From: Butyrivibrio sp.
GTDB lineage: Bacteria > Bacillota_A > Clostridia > Lachnospirales > Lachnospiraceae
Length of the DNA: 28,051 nt
Assembly (NCBI GenBank): GCA_024690635.1
Contig: JAILOW010000062.1
Span: forward strand, 1-28,051
Direction: 5' to 3'
Shown here: one piece after another, positions 15,126 to 26,642 of the stretch
Position numbering within the stretch: the first letter of the stretch is position 1
Layout of the letters: every line of letters begins with the position of its first letter
Program-made: the position numbers and the translations under genes
Notes under the pieces: model-generated
Told to the model about the DNA's origin: nothing
The model's input: only the letters and a program-made list of their open reading frames with translations
Databases searched by the model: none

Positions 15126-16217
15126 TCATTCAATTTCGTAGGTAAGCTTATCCTCTTCCTCATAGGGAACGATGAGCTCATTTACCACATCTTCGGAAAA
15201 ATCCCGAACATCCTCAAGCATAGCCTCATAATTGTCTGCTGTCATCTCGTACTCGCCTGCGATCATGTGATCCAGCATACGCCTGTTTATTTCCGGAGAG
15301 AAATGGATGGAATCCATGTAGTAGTCAAGGTTCGTCGTGACCTCCCGCTCATTCTGGAAGCAGAATATACGCACGTTGTCATATTGTAAAAGAGCTTTCG
15401 TCATGGCCTTTTCGCAGTAGATATAAGCATCTCTTTCGCCGTACCTTACGATCCCGTCCCACCAGAGCATGGAATAAGCAGGATAAAAGAACATGAACTG
15501 CGTATCGGGATGGGCCTCAACCTGCGCAGTAAGTAGCGCAATGTTCTTTTCAAGCTCTTCCTGAAATGCCGTCTCCTCTTTCATGGGCTCCACGTTTATG
15601 GGCCTGTAGTAAAGGCCAAGCGCCATGTGAGGACCAAACTCTTTCCATTTTGCCCAGTTGTAGGACAAGTTCTCATTGTAGTCCCCCATAAAGGAATTGG
15701 CAACCTCATAGGGAATCTTTTCAAATATAACGTCTTTATTAAAAAGATATTTTACGTCATTGAAGGGATCATGATCATACAGGTACATGGGGCAGCCTGT
15801 GGATTCATAGGTGGTCTGGGCATCCGCCGACAAGGAAGATGGATCGATATTGTAAAATACCATCTTTATGTCATGGTCCTTGAAGGCTTCATCCATGAGG
15901 TAACACAGATCCGCCGTAGCTCCGTAGGATCTGATGGCCTTTATGGACTTAACGCCGTAGGCCTCATCGTACCAGGAGTTGTCGTTGTTTTCCATTACGG
16001 AAGATCCCACCAGAAGGGCATCATAATCAAAGTGCCGAAGCGTCCCGATGCACTGGTATTCTTTGTCATTGAGAACCGCCTTCATCCCAAGCCAGGGCTT
16101 ATGGTAGTGATAAAAGGGATCGAAAGTATACACCGTAGCGCCAATGAGTATCAGAAGCGTTAGTACAATGATCCCAAGTTTTATTATGAAGTTTTTTCCC
16201 TGTGTATTTTTCTGCAT
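15126..16217 (-). CDS. SGNH/AlgX-DltD-like membrane-anchored partner of MBOAT
   Basis: This 363-aa protein has one N-terminal membrane anchor (about residues 11-31) and an extracytoplasmic domain. The domain carries SGNH-like landmarks: LLVGSSVMEN (Ser72 or Ser73 as candidate nucleophile) and a late D-x-x-H (Asp302, His305 in DSIHFSPE). Proteins of this layout are encoded next to MBOAT acyltransferases (AlgI-AlgX, DltB-DltD, PatA-PatB) and transfer the acyl group to an exported polymer. The closest family is not certain. An in-frame TTG at 16229 directly follows the MBOAT stop, but the ATG at 16217 is preferred. Neither has a strong ribosome binding site, so translation probably depends on coupling to the MBOAT gene. 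Confidence 0.75.
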   Translation of the reverse strand: MQKNTQGKNFIIKLGIIVLTLLILIGATVYTFDPFYHYHKPWLGMKAVLNDKEYQCIGTLRHFDYDALLVGSSVMENNDNSWYDEAYGVKSIKAIRSYGATADLCYLMDEAFKDHDIKMVFYNIDPSSLSADAQTTYESTGCPMYLYDHDPFNDVKYLFNKDVIFEKIPYEVANSFMGDYNENLSYNWAKWKEFGPHMALGLYYRPINVEPMKEETAFQEELEKNIALLTAQVEAHPDTQFMFFYPAYSMLWWDGIVRYGERDAYIYCEKAMTKALLQYDNVRIFCFQNEREVTTNLDYYMDSIHFSPEINRRMLDHMIAGEYEMTADNYEAMLEDVRDFSEDVVNELIVPYEEEDKLTYEIE

Positions 16218-16229
16218 ATTTTTCGCCAA

Positions 16230-17738
16230 TCAATACTGGAAGTAAATAAAAGTGCTAACCTCAGAAAGTGAGATAAATGCCCATACGAACACTATTCCAA
16301 GGCCTATGGCAAGCTTTGTTGACAGCTTATTTTCTTTTATGATCTCTGCAGTGTTTTTCCTTGTCATGATAAACGCTGATACTACCAACATTATCACAAG
16401 GGTTGCCAGGTAAACCACTGTATCCGAGCCGCTTCCAAGCCTGGTAAGTATCTGCCTTGCCACGTAGTTCTCAGAAAGCGCAAGCTTTCCGGCAGTTCTG
16501 TGAAGAAATCCGGGATAGGTCCAGTAAAAGAGCCTTCTGAACATTCCAAAGGCATGGGCCATATCCTGAGATCTGAAGAACACCAGTGAAACCACGAACA
16601 TAAGGAATGTAAGGGCATTTCCAAGCCATCTTGGTATTGTCAGAAGAGGGCTCTCCCTAAAGAGATATTTCTTTTTTCGCTCCGAACCCGCAACACCAAT
16701 GATACCTATATCGTCAAATACTACCAGAAGTCCCTGCATAAGGCCCCAGCAGATGTAGGTCCAGCCTGCTCCGTGCCAAAGTCCGCTAAGTACAAAGACT
16801 ATGAGAACATTCACTACAGTTCTCATCCTGCCTTTTCGGCTTCCCCCAAGGGGTATGTAAACGTATTTGATAAAGAAGCGCGACAAAGTCATATGCCAGC
16901 GCTGCCAGAGCTCTTTTGCGCTTGATGCCTTGTAAGGGGAGTTGAAGTTCATGGGAAGCTCGTACCCCAGCATAAGGCTCACGCCCCCAGCCATGTCGCA
17001 GTATCCCGAAAAATCAAGATATATCTGGAATGTATATGCCAGCATTACCGCTATCACGGTGATGGTGTCCAAAAAGTAGGTCTGTTCAAAGCCGTAATTC
17101 ACCGCTCTTGCAAGGTTGTCCGCAAGGATCACCTTTTTTCCAAGGCCTATGATAAAGGAAATAAGCCCCCCGGAAAACCTGTCGGCATCGAAAACTCTTT
17201 TATCATTGTCCCTGAACTGGCTTATCATCTCTTTGTGGAAAGCGATGGGACCCTGAATGAGCTTTGGAAAGTACAATGTGTACATGGCGTATTCTAAAAA
17301 TGAGTAGCCGTCTGCTTCGCCGTTAGCCTTATCCACAATATAGGAGATCTGTCCGAAGGTAAAAAAACTGATGCCGATTGGCATTATGATTTCTTTTGCA
17401 GAAAGCGACATGCCTGTCAGGGCATTTAGATTGTCCGTGAAAAAGCCCAGATATTTGAAGCAAAACAGGAGTCCGAGGTTAAAGATAACGCCTGCTATCT
17501 TTATAGGTTTCTTGAGGGAAGCCTTCTTTTCCATGATGAGGCTGAAGGCGTAGTTGACGAAAAGACTAAGGAGCAGCACCCACAAATAGTTGGCTCCGAA
17601 GGAGTAATAGAAATACAGCGACATGATGCAAAGAAATGTATCTGCCACTTTGTATTTTTTGATGCTGTTTAAAAGATACCATCCCGCCAGGAGCAGGGGC
17701 AGGAATATCAATATAAATGTAAAGGAATTAAAACCCAT
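16230..17738 (-). CDS. MBOAT-family membrane O-acyltransferase (AlgI/DltB/PatA-like)
   Basis: This 502-aa polytopic membrane protein passes an activated acyl group across the membrane for O-acylation of an extracellular polymer. Family signatures are LYFPKLIQGPI (about 155-165), QIYLDFSGYCDMA (238-250), ELWQRWHMTLSRFF (276-289, His282), YIPLGGSRKG (294-303) and SGLWHGAGWTYICWG (318-332), with the invariant catalytic His322. The ATG has GGAG seven bases upstream. It is the first gene of a transcript continuing into the SGNH-like gene and probably murG and the GH25 gene. The acceptor could be peptidoglycan, teichoic acid or an exopolysaccharide; the sequence does not decide. The murG and muramidase neighbours favour a wall polymer, as inference. 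Confidence 0.92.
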   Translation of the reverse strand: MGFNSFTFILIFLPLLLAGWYLLNSIKKYKVADTFLCIMSLYFYYSFGANYLWVLLLSLFVNYAFSLIMEKKASLKKPIKIAGVIFNLGLLFCFKYLGFFTDNLNALTGMSLSAKEIIMPIGISFFTFGQISYIVDKANGEADGYSFLEYAMYTLYFPKLIQGPIAFHKEMISQFRDNDKRVFDADRFSGGLISFIIGLGKKVILADNLARAVNYGFEQTYFLDTITVIAVMLAYTFQIYLDFSGYCDMAGGVSLMLGYELPMNFNSPYKASSAKELWQRWHMTLSRFFIKYVYIPLGGSRKGRMRTVVNVLIVFVLSGLWHGAGWTYICWGLMQGLLVVFDDIGIIGVAGSERKKKYLFRESPLLTIPRWLGNALTFLMFVVSLVFFRSQDMAHAFGMFRRLFYWTYPGFLHRTAGKLALSENYVARQILTRLGSGSDTVVYLATLVIMLVVSAFIMTRKNTAEIIKENKLSTKLAIGLGIVFVWAFISLSEVSTFIYFQY

Positions 17739-17765
17739 TTTGTATCTCCGTAAATATTCATGAAG

Positions 17766-17794
17766 AGTATATCATTAAGCGTCTTTTTTGCCAA
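17766..17794 (-). promoter_or_regulatory. Promoter of the MBOAT operon
   Basis: On the minus strand, -35 TTGGCA (17794-17789, 5 of 6), a 17-bp spacer and -10 TATACT (17771-17766) with an upstream TG lie about 27 bp before the ATG. Its -35 overlaps the -35 of the divergent hydrolase promoter. Confidence 0.65.
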
Positions 17795-17817
17795 TTTTCC
17801 GCTAAAAATGGTAATAT
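17788..17817 (+). promoter_or_regulatory. Promoter of the alpha/beta hydrolase gene
   Basis: The -35 TTGCCA (17788-17793, 5 of 6), an 18-bp spacer and -10 TAATAT (17812-17817) lie about 35 bp before the ATG. Confidence 0.5.
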
Positions 17818-17851
17818 ATAGTTATCTTTTGACATTCCCGGAGGAATTATC

Positions 17852-18778
17852 ATGGCAAAAAAGAATCCATTATTACAGCTTTCAGCATTTACTGCACTTT
17901 TCGGAGGTGTTTTTGCCTTCAGTAATTATATATACAAGATTTCTTCTGTACCGCATCAGCACACGGATGAGGACAAGGACTTCGATCCACTGATCACCAA
18001 AGGCCGCATGTTTGTGCGTAATCACCCGGACAGAAAAGACATGTACATCGATTCTCTCGATGAGCTTCGTCTCCACGCTTCATATATTCCCGCAAAGGAA
18101 GCCTCTCACAAATACGTGGTCCTGATCCACGGTATCTGGGATAATCACGAGGCAAACGGCATTTACGCCAAGCACTATCTTGAAAAAGGCGTTAACTGCC
18201 TGCTTCCGGACCTTAGAGGTTTTGGCGGCAGTGAAGGAAAATACATCGGCTACGGCTATGATGACAGGCTTGATATCCTTGAATGGATCTACTGGATCAT
18301 CAAAAGAGATCCCGAAGCCATCATCGCTATCCACGGCATGAGCATGGGCGCTGCCACAACGCTTATGACAACAGGCGAGCATCTCCCTGCCAATGTAAAA
18401 GGAGCCGTCGCAGACAGCTCCTACAGTACGCTCCGTGAGCAATTCGCCGCAACCTACAAGCGCTTTAAAGGCTCATTTGTTCCGATTCCTCTTGCGCTTG
18501 TTCTGTCACGCATTATCATCCGTATCAGATCCGGATATGACATCAATGTTGTTAATCCTATTGTTGCTGTTACCAAGTCTGAGACACCTACACTGTTCAT
18601 CCACGGGGATAACGATTCCTTCATCGATCCCAGAATGTGTTCACGCCTCTACGAAGCCGCCAATTGTCAAAAGCAGTATTGCATGATCCTTGGCGCCGGC
18701 CACATTGAGGGTGTCACTGTTGATCCTGTAAACTACTGGAACAAGGTTGACAGCTTTTTGACCAAAGTGGGATTCTGA
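17852..18778 (+). CDS. Alpha/beta hydrolase (serine hydrolase), probably membrane-attached
   Basis: This is a 308-aa protein. A hydrophobic N-terminal segment (about residues 8-30) may be a signal anchor. The alpha/beta hydrolase fold follows with the oxyanion-region motif LIHGIWDNHE (91-100), the nucleophile elbow GMSMG (Ser164), the acid in HGDNDSFIDP (Asp255) and the catalytic His284 in GAGHIEG. The triad is complete. LPDLRGFGGSEG is typical of esterase or peptidase-like members. GGAGG lies seven bases before the ATG. The gene has its own promoter and converges on the exonuclease gene with only 3 bp between stops. An extracellular esterase role is possible, and deacylation of a polymer modified by the adjacent MBOAT is speculation. 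The substrate is unknown. Confidence 0.85.
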   Translation: MAKKNPLLQLSAFTALFGGVFAFSNYIYKISSVPHQHTDEDKDFDPLITKGRMFVRNHPDRKDMYIDSLDELRLHASYIPAKEASHKYVVLIHGIWDNHEANGIYAKHYLEKGVNCLLPDLRGFGGSEGKYIGYGYDDRLDILEWIYWIIKRDPEAIIAIHGMSMGAATTLMTTGEHLPANVKGAVADSSYSTLREQFAATYKRFKGSFVPIPLALVLSRIIIRIRSGYDINVVNPIVAVTKSETPTLFIHGDNDSFIDPRMCSRLYEAANCQKQYCMILGAGHIEGVTVDPVNYWNKVDSFLTKVGF

Positions 18779-18781
18779 TTA

Positions 18782-19543
18782 TTACTTAAGAATCAGTCCC
18801 ACAGGGCAGTGGTCTGAGCCAAAGGCATCTGCATAGATCTTTGCATCTTCAAGCTTTGGCAAAAGAGCTTCGGATACTACAAAGTAGTCTATACGCCAGC
18901 CAGCGTTCTTTGCTCTGGCCTGGAATCTGTATGACCACCAGGAGTAAGCTCCTTCCAGATCAGGATAAAAATGTCTGAAGGTATCCACTAAACCGCTTGA
19001 TGTTACAACGTCGAATTTTTCTCTTTCTTCATCTGTAAATCCCGCATGTCCTCTGTTGGACTTGGGATTTTTCAAGTCGATCTCTTTGTGTGCGACGTTA
19101 AGGTCGCCGCAGTAGATGACCGGCTTTTTTTCTTCCAGTTTTTTGATATATGCAAGGAAATCATCCTCCCAGTGCTGGCGGTATTCAAGCCTTGAAAGGT
19201 CTTCCTTGGCATTGGGAACATAAACAGTTACCAGGTAGTAGTCCCCGTATTCTGCGGTGATGACTCTTCCCTCGTGGTCATGCTCCTCAATTCCTAATCC
19301 GTAGGTAACAGAAATGGGCTTTTCTTTTGTAAATATGGCTGTTCCCGAATAGCCCTTTTTCTCTGCGTAGTTCCAATATTCTTCATATCCCGGAAGGTCC
19401 ATTTCTATCTGTCCTTCCTGAAGCTTTGTCTCCTGAAGGCAGATCACATCCGGATCTTCTTTTTCCATAAATTCCTGAAAACATCCCTTGGATACGCAGG
19501 CCCTCAGGCCGTTAACGTTCCATGAAACCAGTTTTTTTCCCAT
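18782..19543 (-). CDS. xth: Exodeoxyribonuclease III / AP endonuclease
   Basis: This DNA repair enzyme cuts at abasic sites and removes 3'-blocking groups, using Mg2+. The 253-aa product has all family motifs: SWNVNGLRA (Asn9), LQETK (Glu38), Tyr108 in VYVPNA, GDLNVAH (Asp147, Asn149), WWSYR, GWRIDYF (Asp219) and the final SDHCPVGL (Asp244, His245). Length is typical of ExoA from Gram-positives. Its ATG follows the GGDEF gene's stop by one base (TGATATG), with AAAAGGA in the end of that gene as ribosome binding site. The two are therefore coupled. No terminator is seen after it. Confidence 0.96.
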   Translation of the reverse strand: MGKKLVSWNVNGLRACVSKGCFQEFMEKEDPDVICLQETKLQEGQIEMDLPGYEEYWNYAEKKGYSGTAIFTKEKPISVTYGLGIEEHDHEGRVITAEYGDYYLVTVYVPNAKEDLSRLEYRQHWEDDFLAYIKKLEEKKPVIYCGDLNVAHKEIDLKNPKSNRGHAGFTDEEREKFDVVTSSGLVDTFRHFYPDLEGAYSWWSYRFQARAKNAGWRIDYFVVSEALLPKLEDAKIYADAFGSDHCPVGLILK

Positions 19544-19544
19544 A

Positions 19545-20999
19545 TCAGAGTCCTTTTATCCTTTGAAGGCTTTCATCTGTCTCCTTCAGCATCTCTCTAA
19601 GTGAGAGGTTTTCTTCATAGCTGAATTCGCAGACTGCGTACTGAAGGTGATTGATATATCTGTTTGCTTCGCTTAGAAGCTTGGAATTTTGAGTAGACAT
19701 CTCAAGTCGAAGGGCCTCTGCCTTGCCTTCTTCGTCATCTATCAGGATCACAGCAAACTCATCGCCTCTGATCCTTCCATAGATGCTGTCTCCAAAGACT
19801 TCTTCAAGAGCTTCGGCAACTCTCTTAACAGCTCTGTCACCTTCCTCATGGCCGAACATGTCGTTGATCCTCTTTAAGGACTCCATATGGATGTAGGCAA
19901 CAAGTGCATATCTGCCTGGTGTAAACTCGTCCTTCAAAAGGTCATAGGCCTTTGCAAAGAAGCCTCGCCTGTTAAGGCCACCTGTAAGATAGTCCTGATC
20001 TCCGATATGATCAAGAACTGAATCGTCTCTTGCCAGCTCTTCCTGAACTTCATAGAGCTCATTTCTTGTCTTTGCAAGCTCTTTTTCCAGATATGCAAGT
20101 CTTGAAACACCGGTAACGGTGCTGATAACGCTGTCAAAATAGTGCTCTATCAAAAAGCTCTCTGTAAACTCGGAAACAAGAAGTCCAAGTTGATACTCTC
20201 CAACAAAGATGGTTCCTGCAATAAAGATGCCGCTCTTATCCTGGCTGAAAGTGGAAAAGATCTTGTCTGTAGCGGTCTGCATGTTTTCATCTTCGAAATT
20301 GACTTCAGAGCCGTTGATAATTGCACTCTTAATGCTGATCTTTTCAGGTTTTTCCCAGGGATATTTGATGGTATTTCTGTTCTTTTTGTTGTAGAGCAGA
20401 ATGCCGCAGCTCTTTATTCCGTGACTTAAAGCCTTCTTGGCAAAGATCCTGTAGGCTTCTTCTGTATCATATTTTCTCTGGAGAAGTGTGTAATTGACTT
20501 CCGCAAGTATGCCAAATGCCTCGGTTTCTGACTTTTCAACAAAGGTAAAGCGCTGAGGCGGCTGAACAGGCGGAAGAACCTGATTTTTAACATAGAATAC
20601 CGCGTCAAAGATAGATTCATAACCAAGCTGTTCGAACTGGTTCTGATCCGTGTCGGGTATGTTTACTGACATAAAACCCTCCTGTTCTGACAAAGTCAGA
20701 ACAGGAACGTTTTCAAATTTTTTAAGGAAAGCTTCTTTGCGGAGAATCGTTGTCTTTGAGCCAATTCTCTCTGCATCGATCACAAGAGCGTCAAAATCTG
20801 AAGTATTGGCGTAGTCATAAAGCGCTGTGTACTGATAATTGTACGGATGCTCCTCATCCAGTGAGTTATCGCTTATGAGATATTTTCCGGGTAAAAGTAC
20901 CAGTGTGATATCCAGATCCTTAGCGGCCTGGCATGCGCCGATACATATTTTTTTTACTTCCTTGTCCTCTAATTCAGAGATCAGCAATCCTATATTCAT
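19545..20999 (-). CDS. LacI-like ligand-binding domain fused to a probably degenerate GGDEF domain
   Basis: This is a 484-aa protein with no membrane segment. Residues 1-145 resemble the periplasmic-binding/LacI-type effector fold ([19 protein letters not shown], then [12 protein letters not shown]). A middle region of about 150-300 may be GAF-like, followed by a short coiled coil (about 302-325). The GGDEF domain (about 332-484) has [12 protein letters not shown] (336-347) and the active-site loop RGDEF (411-415). The metal-binding segment reads [10 protein letters not shown] (371-380) where active cyclases have DxDxFKxIND, so the first metal-ligand Asp is His. No RxxD inhibitory site precedes the loop. 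Low or absent diguanylate cyclase activity is inferred; it may instead bind nucleotide. It starts 7 bp after gyrA and is coupled to the exonuclease gene. Confidence 0.85.
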   Translation of the reverse strand: MNIGLLISELEDKEVKKICIGACQAAKDLDITLVLLPGKYLISDNSLDEEHPYNYQYTALYDYANTSDFDALVIDAERIGSKTTILRKEAFLKKFENVPVLTLSEQEGFMSVNIPDTDQNQFEQLGYESIFDAVFYVKNQVLPPVQPPQRFTFVEKSETEAFGILAEVNYTLLQRKYDTEEAYRIFAKKALSHGIKSCGILLYNKKNRNTIKYPWEKPEKISIKSAIINGSEVNFEDENMQTATDKIFSTFSQDKSGIFIAGTIFVGEYQLGLLVSEFTESFLIEHYFDSVISTVTGVSRLAYLEKELAKTRNELYEVQEELARDDSVLDHIGDQDYLTGGLNRRGFFAKAYDLLKDEFTPGRYALVAYIHMESLKRINDMFGHEEGDRAVKRVAEALEEVFGDSIYGRIRGDEFAVILIDDEEGKAEALRLEMSTQNSKLLSEANRYINHLQYAVCEFSYEENLSLREMLKETDESLQRIKGL

Positions 21000-21006
21000 T
21001 GGCCCC

Positions 21007-23562
21007 TCATTTCTCAGGAACGTCTTCAGATACGTCGTCGATGTTGTCTATTTCCTTATCTCCGTCGGAGATCTTTTCCCTTACTTTTGCTATCTGTGCT
21101 ACAGTGACACCCTTGTCAAGATTGATCATCTTAACTCCGGAAGTAACTCGTCCGTGAACGCTTATGTCGCTCATACGAAGCTGGATAACAATACCGGCGT
21201 TGGTGATCATCAGGATCTCATTATCATCATTTACTGCCTTTACACCTATAACGGAACCTGTCTTTTCGGTGATCTTGTAACACTTAACACCTTTACCGCC
21301 TCTGAACTGGTTGTGGAATTCCTCAAGTGTTGTACGTTTTCCGTAACCGTTCTCTGAAACGATAAGAAGGGAATCTCCCTGGGAATCAAGCTGCATTCCC
21401 ACTATCTCATCGGTATCGTCCAGCATCATGCCTCTGACACCTATTGATGATCTGCCTGTTGAACGAACGTCCTCTTCATCGAAGTGGATACACATTCCGT
21501 TCTTTGTAACCAGGAATATCTCTGAATTCTTCTTTACAGTCTTTACTTCGATAAGTTCGTCGTCATCCCTAAGGTTAATGGCTATAAGTCCGGTCTTTCT
21601 AACGTTTGAGAAGTCGGTGATGGGAGTTTTCTTTACGGTACCTTTTCTTGTTACCATAAACAGGCTCTTTTCCTCATCCTCAAATCCCGTAACGGGGATC
21701 ATAGCCGATATCTTTTCTCCGGGTGCAAGCTGCAGGAGGTTGACGATAGCCATTCCTCTTGAAGTCCTTGAAGCCTCGGGAATCTGATAAGCCTTTAGTC
21801 TGTAAACTCTTCCCGTGTTGGTAAAGAACATGACATAGTTGTGAGTCGTTGTCATAAGGATATCTTCAACGAAGTCATTTTCGATGGTGGTGATACCCTT
21901 AATGCCCTTTCCTCCGCGGTTCTGAGACTTGAAGTTGTCGATGGACATTCTCTTTATGTAACCAAGATTTGTCATGGCTATTACAGTGTTTACATTGGGG
22001 ATAAGATCCTCTGTATCAATGTCAGAATCGTCATGACCGATCTGTGATCTTCTGTCATCGCCGAATTTATCGGCAATTTCAGTGATCTCTGTCTTGATAA
22101 CTCCAAGAAGGAGCTTTCTGTCAGCAAGGATTGCCTTCAATTCTTCGATTCTCTTTAAGAGTTCAGCATGTTCCTGCTCGAGCTTGTCTCTCTCCAATCC
22201 GGTGAGAGTACGAAGTCTCATGTCCACAATAGCCTGTGCCTGAACGTCTGAAAGTCCGAAGCGCTGCATCAACTGCTCTTTTGCGATGGCTACTGTCTCA
22301 CTGCCTCTTATGATCTTGATGACCTCATCGATGTTATCAAGGGCGATGAGCAGACCTTCCAAAATGTGGTTTCTCTCTTCGGCCTTATTGAGGTCGTATT
22401 TTGTTCTTCTGGTAACTACTTCTTCCTGGTGCTTGATGTAATGCTTGAGCATCTCTGTAATGCTGAGCACCTTGGGTTCGTTGTTTACAAGAGCCAGCAT
22501 GATGATTCCGAAGGAATCCTGCATCTGTGTATGCTTGTAAAGCTTGTTCAGCATGATGTTAGGATTAACATCACTTCTAAGCTCGATAACCACGCGCATT
22601 CCTTCTCTGTCTGACTCATCACGAAGTGCTGTGATTCCGTCGAGCTTTTTAAGTTTAACAAGCTCGGCGATCTTGGAAATCATATTTGCCTTGTTTACAA
22701 GGTAAGGAAGTTCCGTTACTACGATACGGTTCTTGCCACCCTGCATGGGCTCTATGTTTGTAACGGCACGAACGACAACCTTGCCTCGTCCCGTTCTGTA
22801 AGCTTCTTCTGCTCCTCTGGTACCAAGGATGATACCGCCTGTAGGGAAGTCGGGAGCCTTGAGGATAGGCAGGATCTCTTCAATCTCTGTCTCTCTGTCC
22901 TCAAGAATGCGGTTATCGATCATCTTTACCACCGCACCAATAACTTCTCTTAAGTTGTGAGGAGGAATGTTGGTAGCCATACCTACCGCGATACCTGTTG
23001 TTCCGTTTACCAGAAGGTTGGGATATCTGCTGGGAAGTACTACCGGCTCTTTTTCTGTCTCATCAAAGTTTGGAGCAAAATCAACAGTATCTTTTCCGAT
23101 ATCTGCTGTCATCTCCATGGAAATCTTGGTAAGACGTGCCTCTGTGTATCGCATAGCAGCAGCGCCATCGCCGTCCACAGATCCGAAGTTACCGTGTCCG
23201 TCAACAAGACAGTATCTCATGGACCAGGGCTGTGCCATGTTTACCAATGCTCCGTAGATAGAGCTGTCACCGTGAGGGTGATATTTACCCATGGTATCAC
23301 CGACGATACGGGCGCATTTACGATGCGGCTTGTCGGGACCGTTGTTGAGCTCTATCATGGAGTACAATATTCTTCTCTGAACAGGCTTAAGACCGTCTCT
23401 GACATCAGGAAGCGCACGGGATGCGATAACGCTCATGGCATAGTCGATATAATCGGCTTCCATGGTTTTCTGAAGATCTACTTCCTTTATTTTGTCGGTA
23501 GTTGTCTTGTCAAAAACGTCATCCGCCAATTCATTGTTGTTGATGTTGTTATTGTCTGACAT
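21007..23562 (-). CDS. gyrA: DNA gyrase subunit A
   Basis: GyrA breaks and rejoins DNA and, with GyrB, introduces negative supercoils. The 851-aa protein has an N-terminal extension of about 17 residues relative to E. coli. The catalytic Tyr139 is in [11 protein letters not shown]. The quinolone-determining segment is [13 protein letters not shown], with Ser100 (E. coli Ser83) kept and Gly104 at the E. coli Asp87 position. The GyrA box QNRGGKG in the C-terminal pinwheel distinguishes it from ParC. An acidic tail of about 25 residues follows. GAGG lies seven bases before the ATG. It follows gyrB by 16 bp and is followed by the GGDEF gene. Confidence 0.98.
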   Translation of the reverse strand: MSDNNNINNNELADDVFDKTTTDKIKEVDLQKTMEADYIDYAMSVIASRALPDVRDGLKPVQRRILYSMIELNNGPDKPHRKCARIVGDTMGKYHPHGDSSIYGALVNMAQPWSMRYCLVDGHGNFGSVDGDGAAAMRYTEARLTKISMEMTADIGKDTVDFAPNFDETEKEPVVLPSRYPNLLVNGTTGIAVGMATNIPPHNLREVIGAVVKMIDNRILEDRETEIEEILPILKAPDFPTGGIILGTRGAEEAYRTGRGKVVVRAVTNIEPMQGGKNRIVVTELPYLVNKANMISKIAELVKLKKLDGITALRDESDREGMRVVIELRSDVNPNIMLNKLYKHTQMQDSFGIIMLALVNNEPKVLSITEMLKHYIKHQEEVVTRRTKYDLNKAEERNHILEGLLIALDNIDEVIKIIRGSETVAIAKEQLMQRFGLSDVQAQAIVDMRLRTLTGLERDKLEQEHAELLKRIEELKAILADRKLLLGVIKTEITEIADKFGDDRRSQIGHDDSDIDTEDLIPNVNTVIAMTNLGYIKRMSIDNFKSQNRGGKGIKGITTIENDFVEDILMTTTHNYVMFFTNTGRVYRLKAYQIPEASRTSRGMAIVNLLQLAPGEKISAMIPVTGFEDEEKSLFMVTRKGTVKKTPITDFSNVRKTGLIAINLRDDDELIEVKTVKKNSEIFLVTKNGMCIHFDEEDVRSTGRSSIGVRGMMLDDTDEIVGMQLDSQGDSLLIVSENGYGKRTTLEEFHNQFRGGKGVKCYKITEKTGSVIGVKAVNDDNEILMITNAGIVIQLRMSDISVHGRVTSGVKMINLDKGVTVAQIAKVREKISDGDKEIDNIDDVSEDVPEK

Positions 23563-23578
23563 TTATATACCTCATCCT

Positions 23579-25519
<1,941 letters not shown>

Positions 25520-25526
25520 TTACTCC

Positions 25527-26642
25527 TTAATTTTCACTGCTTACTTTTCCTTCTGTTACCTTGAACAGTTTATCTATTTCAAATCTGTTATTAACAAATT
25601 CATCAAGTCCCGTGCAGGTGATGATGGTCTGAATATCTCCTATGGTATTTAAAAGATAATTCTGTCTGTTGCTGTCAAGCTCTGACAAAACGTCATCCAA
25701 TAAAAGAACGGGATTTTCTTTCTTTGCTTTTTTTACTATCTCTATCTCAGAAAGTTTCAGCGAAAGAGAAGCTGTCCTTTGCTGTCCCTGGGATCCGTAC
25801 TTTCTAATGTCTATTCCTTCGGTCTGAGAATCCGCTTCATTACTCTTTTTGATGATAAAAGAAAAATCATCTTTATGAGGACCGATGGTGGTCTGCTTCA
25901 GGTACATGTCTTTTTTTCTTGCCTGGGAAAGCTTCTTTTCAAACTGTGCAGCCTCTACATTTGGCTCATAAAAAACACTGAGCAGCTCTTTACCGCCTGT
26001 GAGCTTCTCATGTATTGGACTAATAATCTCATTCAGTTCTGCGATGAATCTTTCTCTGGCTTTGATGATGACAGACCCGTATTCGCACAGCTGCTTATCC
26101 TGAACATCTAAAAGTACGCTGTTTTCAGGGTGCTCAAACAGATCCTTTAGAACTTTGTTTCGTTCGACAACAAGCTTGTTGTACTTGGAAAGACTGTTGA
26201 GATATATCTGATCAAGCTGACACAGCTCCATATCCATGAATCTGCGCCTCTCTGAAGGACCGTTTTTAATGATACTAAGATCTTCCGGTGAAAAGAAAAC
26301 CACATTGAGTTTACCAATGAGATCGGAAGCCTTTTTTATCCTCTGTCCGTCAATAGCTATTCCCTTTGTTTTGTTTTTTCTAAGGTGCATATCGACGCGG
26401 TATTCTGCGCCGTCTTTTTCAAGAATGGTCCTGATGTGGGCCTCTTCCTGTCCGAACCTTATGATTTCTTTGTCCTTGCTGCCTTTGTGAGACTTTGTAG
26501 TTGCAGATACAAAGATTGCCTCCAGGATATTACTCTTTCCCTGGGCATTATCCCCATATAAAATATTGGTTCCTCTGTCAAAATCTATTTTGAGATTTTC
26601 GTAATTTCTGAAGTCGGTAAGCTCCAATGACTTTATTATCAT
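25527..26642 (-). CDS. recF: DNA replication and repair protein RecF
   Basis: RecF is an SMC-like ATPase that helps load RecA at gapped DNA. The 371-aa product has Walker A GDNAQGKSN (30-38), the ABC signature GSQGQQRT (283-290) and Walker B LLLDDVLSELD (313-323). Length and motifs are normal. Its ATG overlaps the stop of the S4-domain gene (ATGA), with AAGGG about seven bases upstream. It is translationally coupled and lies in the conserved dnaN-S4-recF-gyrB order. Confidence 0.97.
   Translation of the reverse strand: MIIKSLELTDFRNYENLKIDFDRGTNILYGDNAQGKSNILEAIFVSATTKSHKGSKDKEIIRFGQEEAHIRTILEKDGAEYRVDMHLRKNKTKGIAIDGQRIKKASDLIGKLNVVFFSPEDLSIIKNGPSERRRFMDMELCQLDQIYLNSLSKYNKLVVERNKVLKDLFEHPENSVLLDVQDKQLCEYGSVIIKARERFIAELNEIISPIHEKLTGGKELLSVFYEPNVEAAQFEKKLSQARKKDMYLKQTTIGPHKDDFSFIIKKSNEADSQTEGIDIRKYGSQGQQRTASLSLKLSEIEIVKKAKKENPVLLLDDVLSELDSNRQNYLLNTIGDIQTIITCTGLDEFVNNRFEIDKLFKVTEGKVSSEN

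Noticed and set aside
17329..17337. Perfect DnaA-box sequence TTATCCACA
   Set aside because: It lies inside the MBOAT coding sequence and encodes the ordinary residues IVDK. It is single, with no neighbouring boxes or AT-rich unwinding region, so chance is the simplest explanation.
22957..23559. 200-aa plus-strand ORF opposite gyrA
   Set aside because: It is antisense to a fully conserved part of gyrA, has no ribosome binding site and no recognisable motif.
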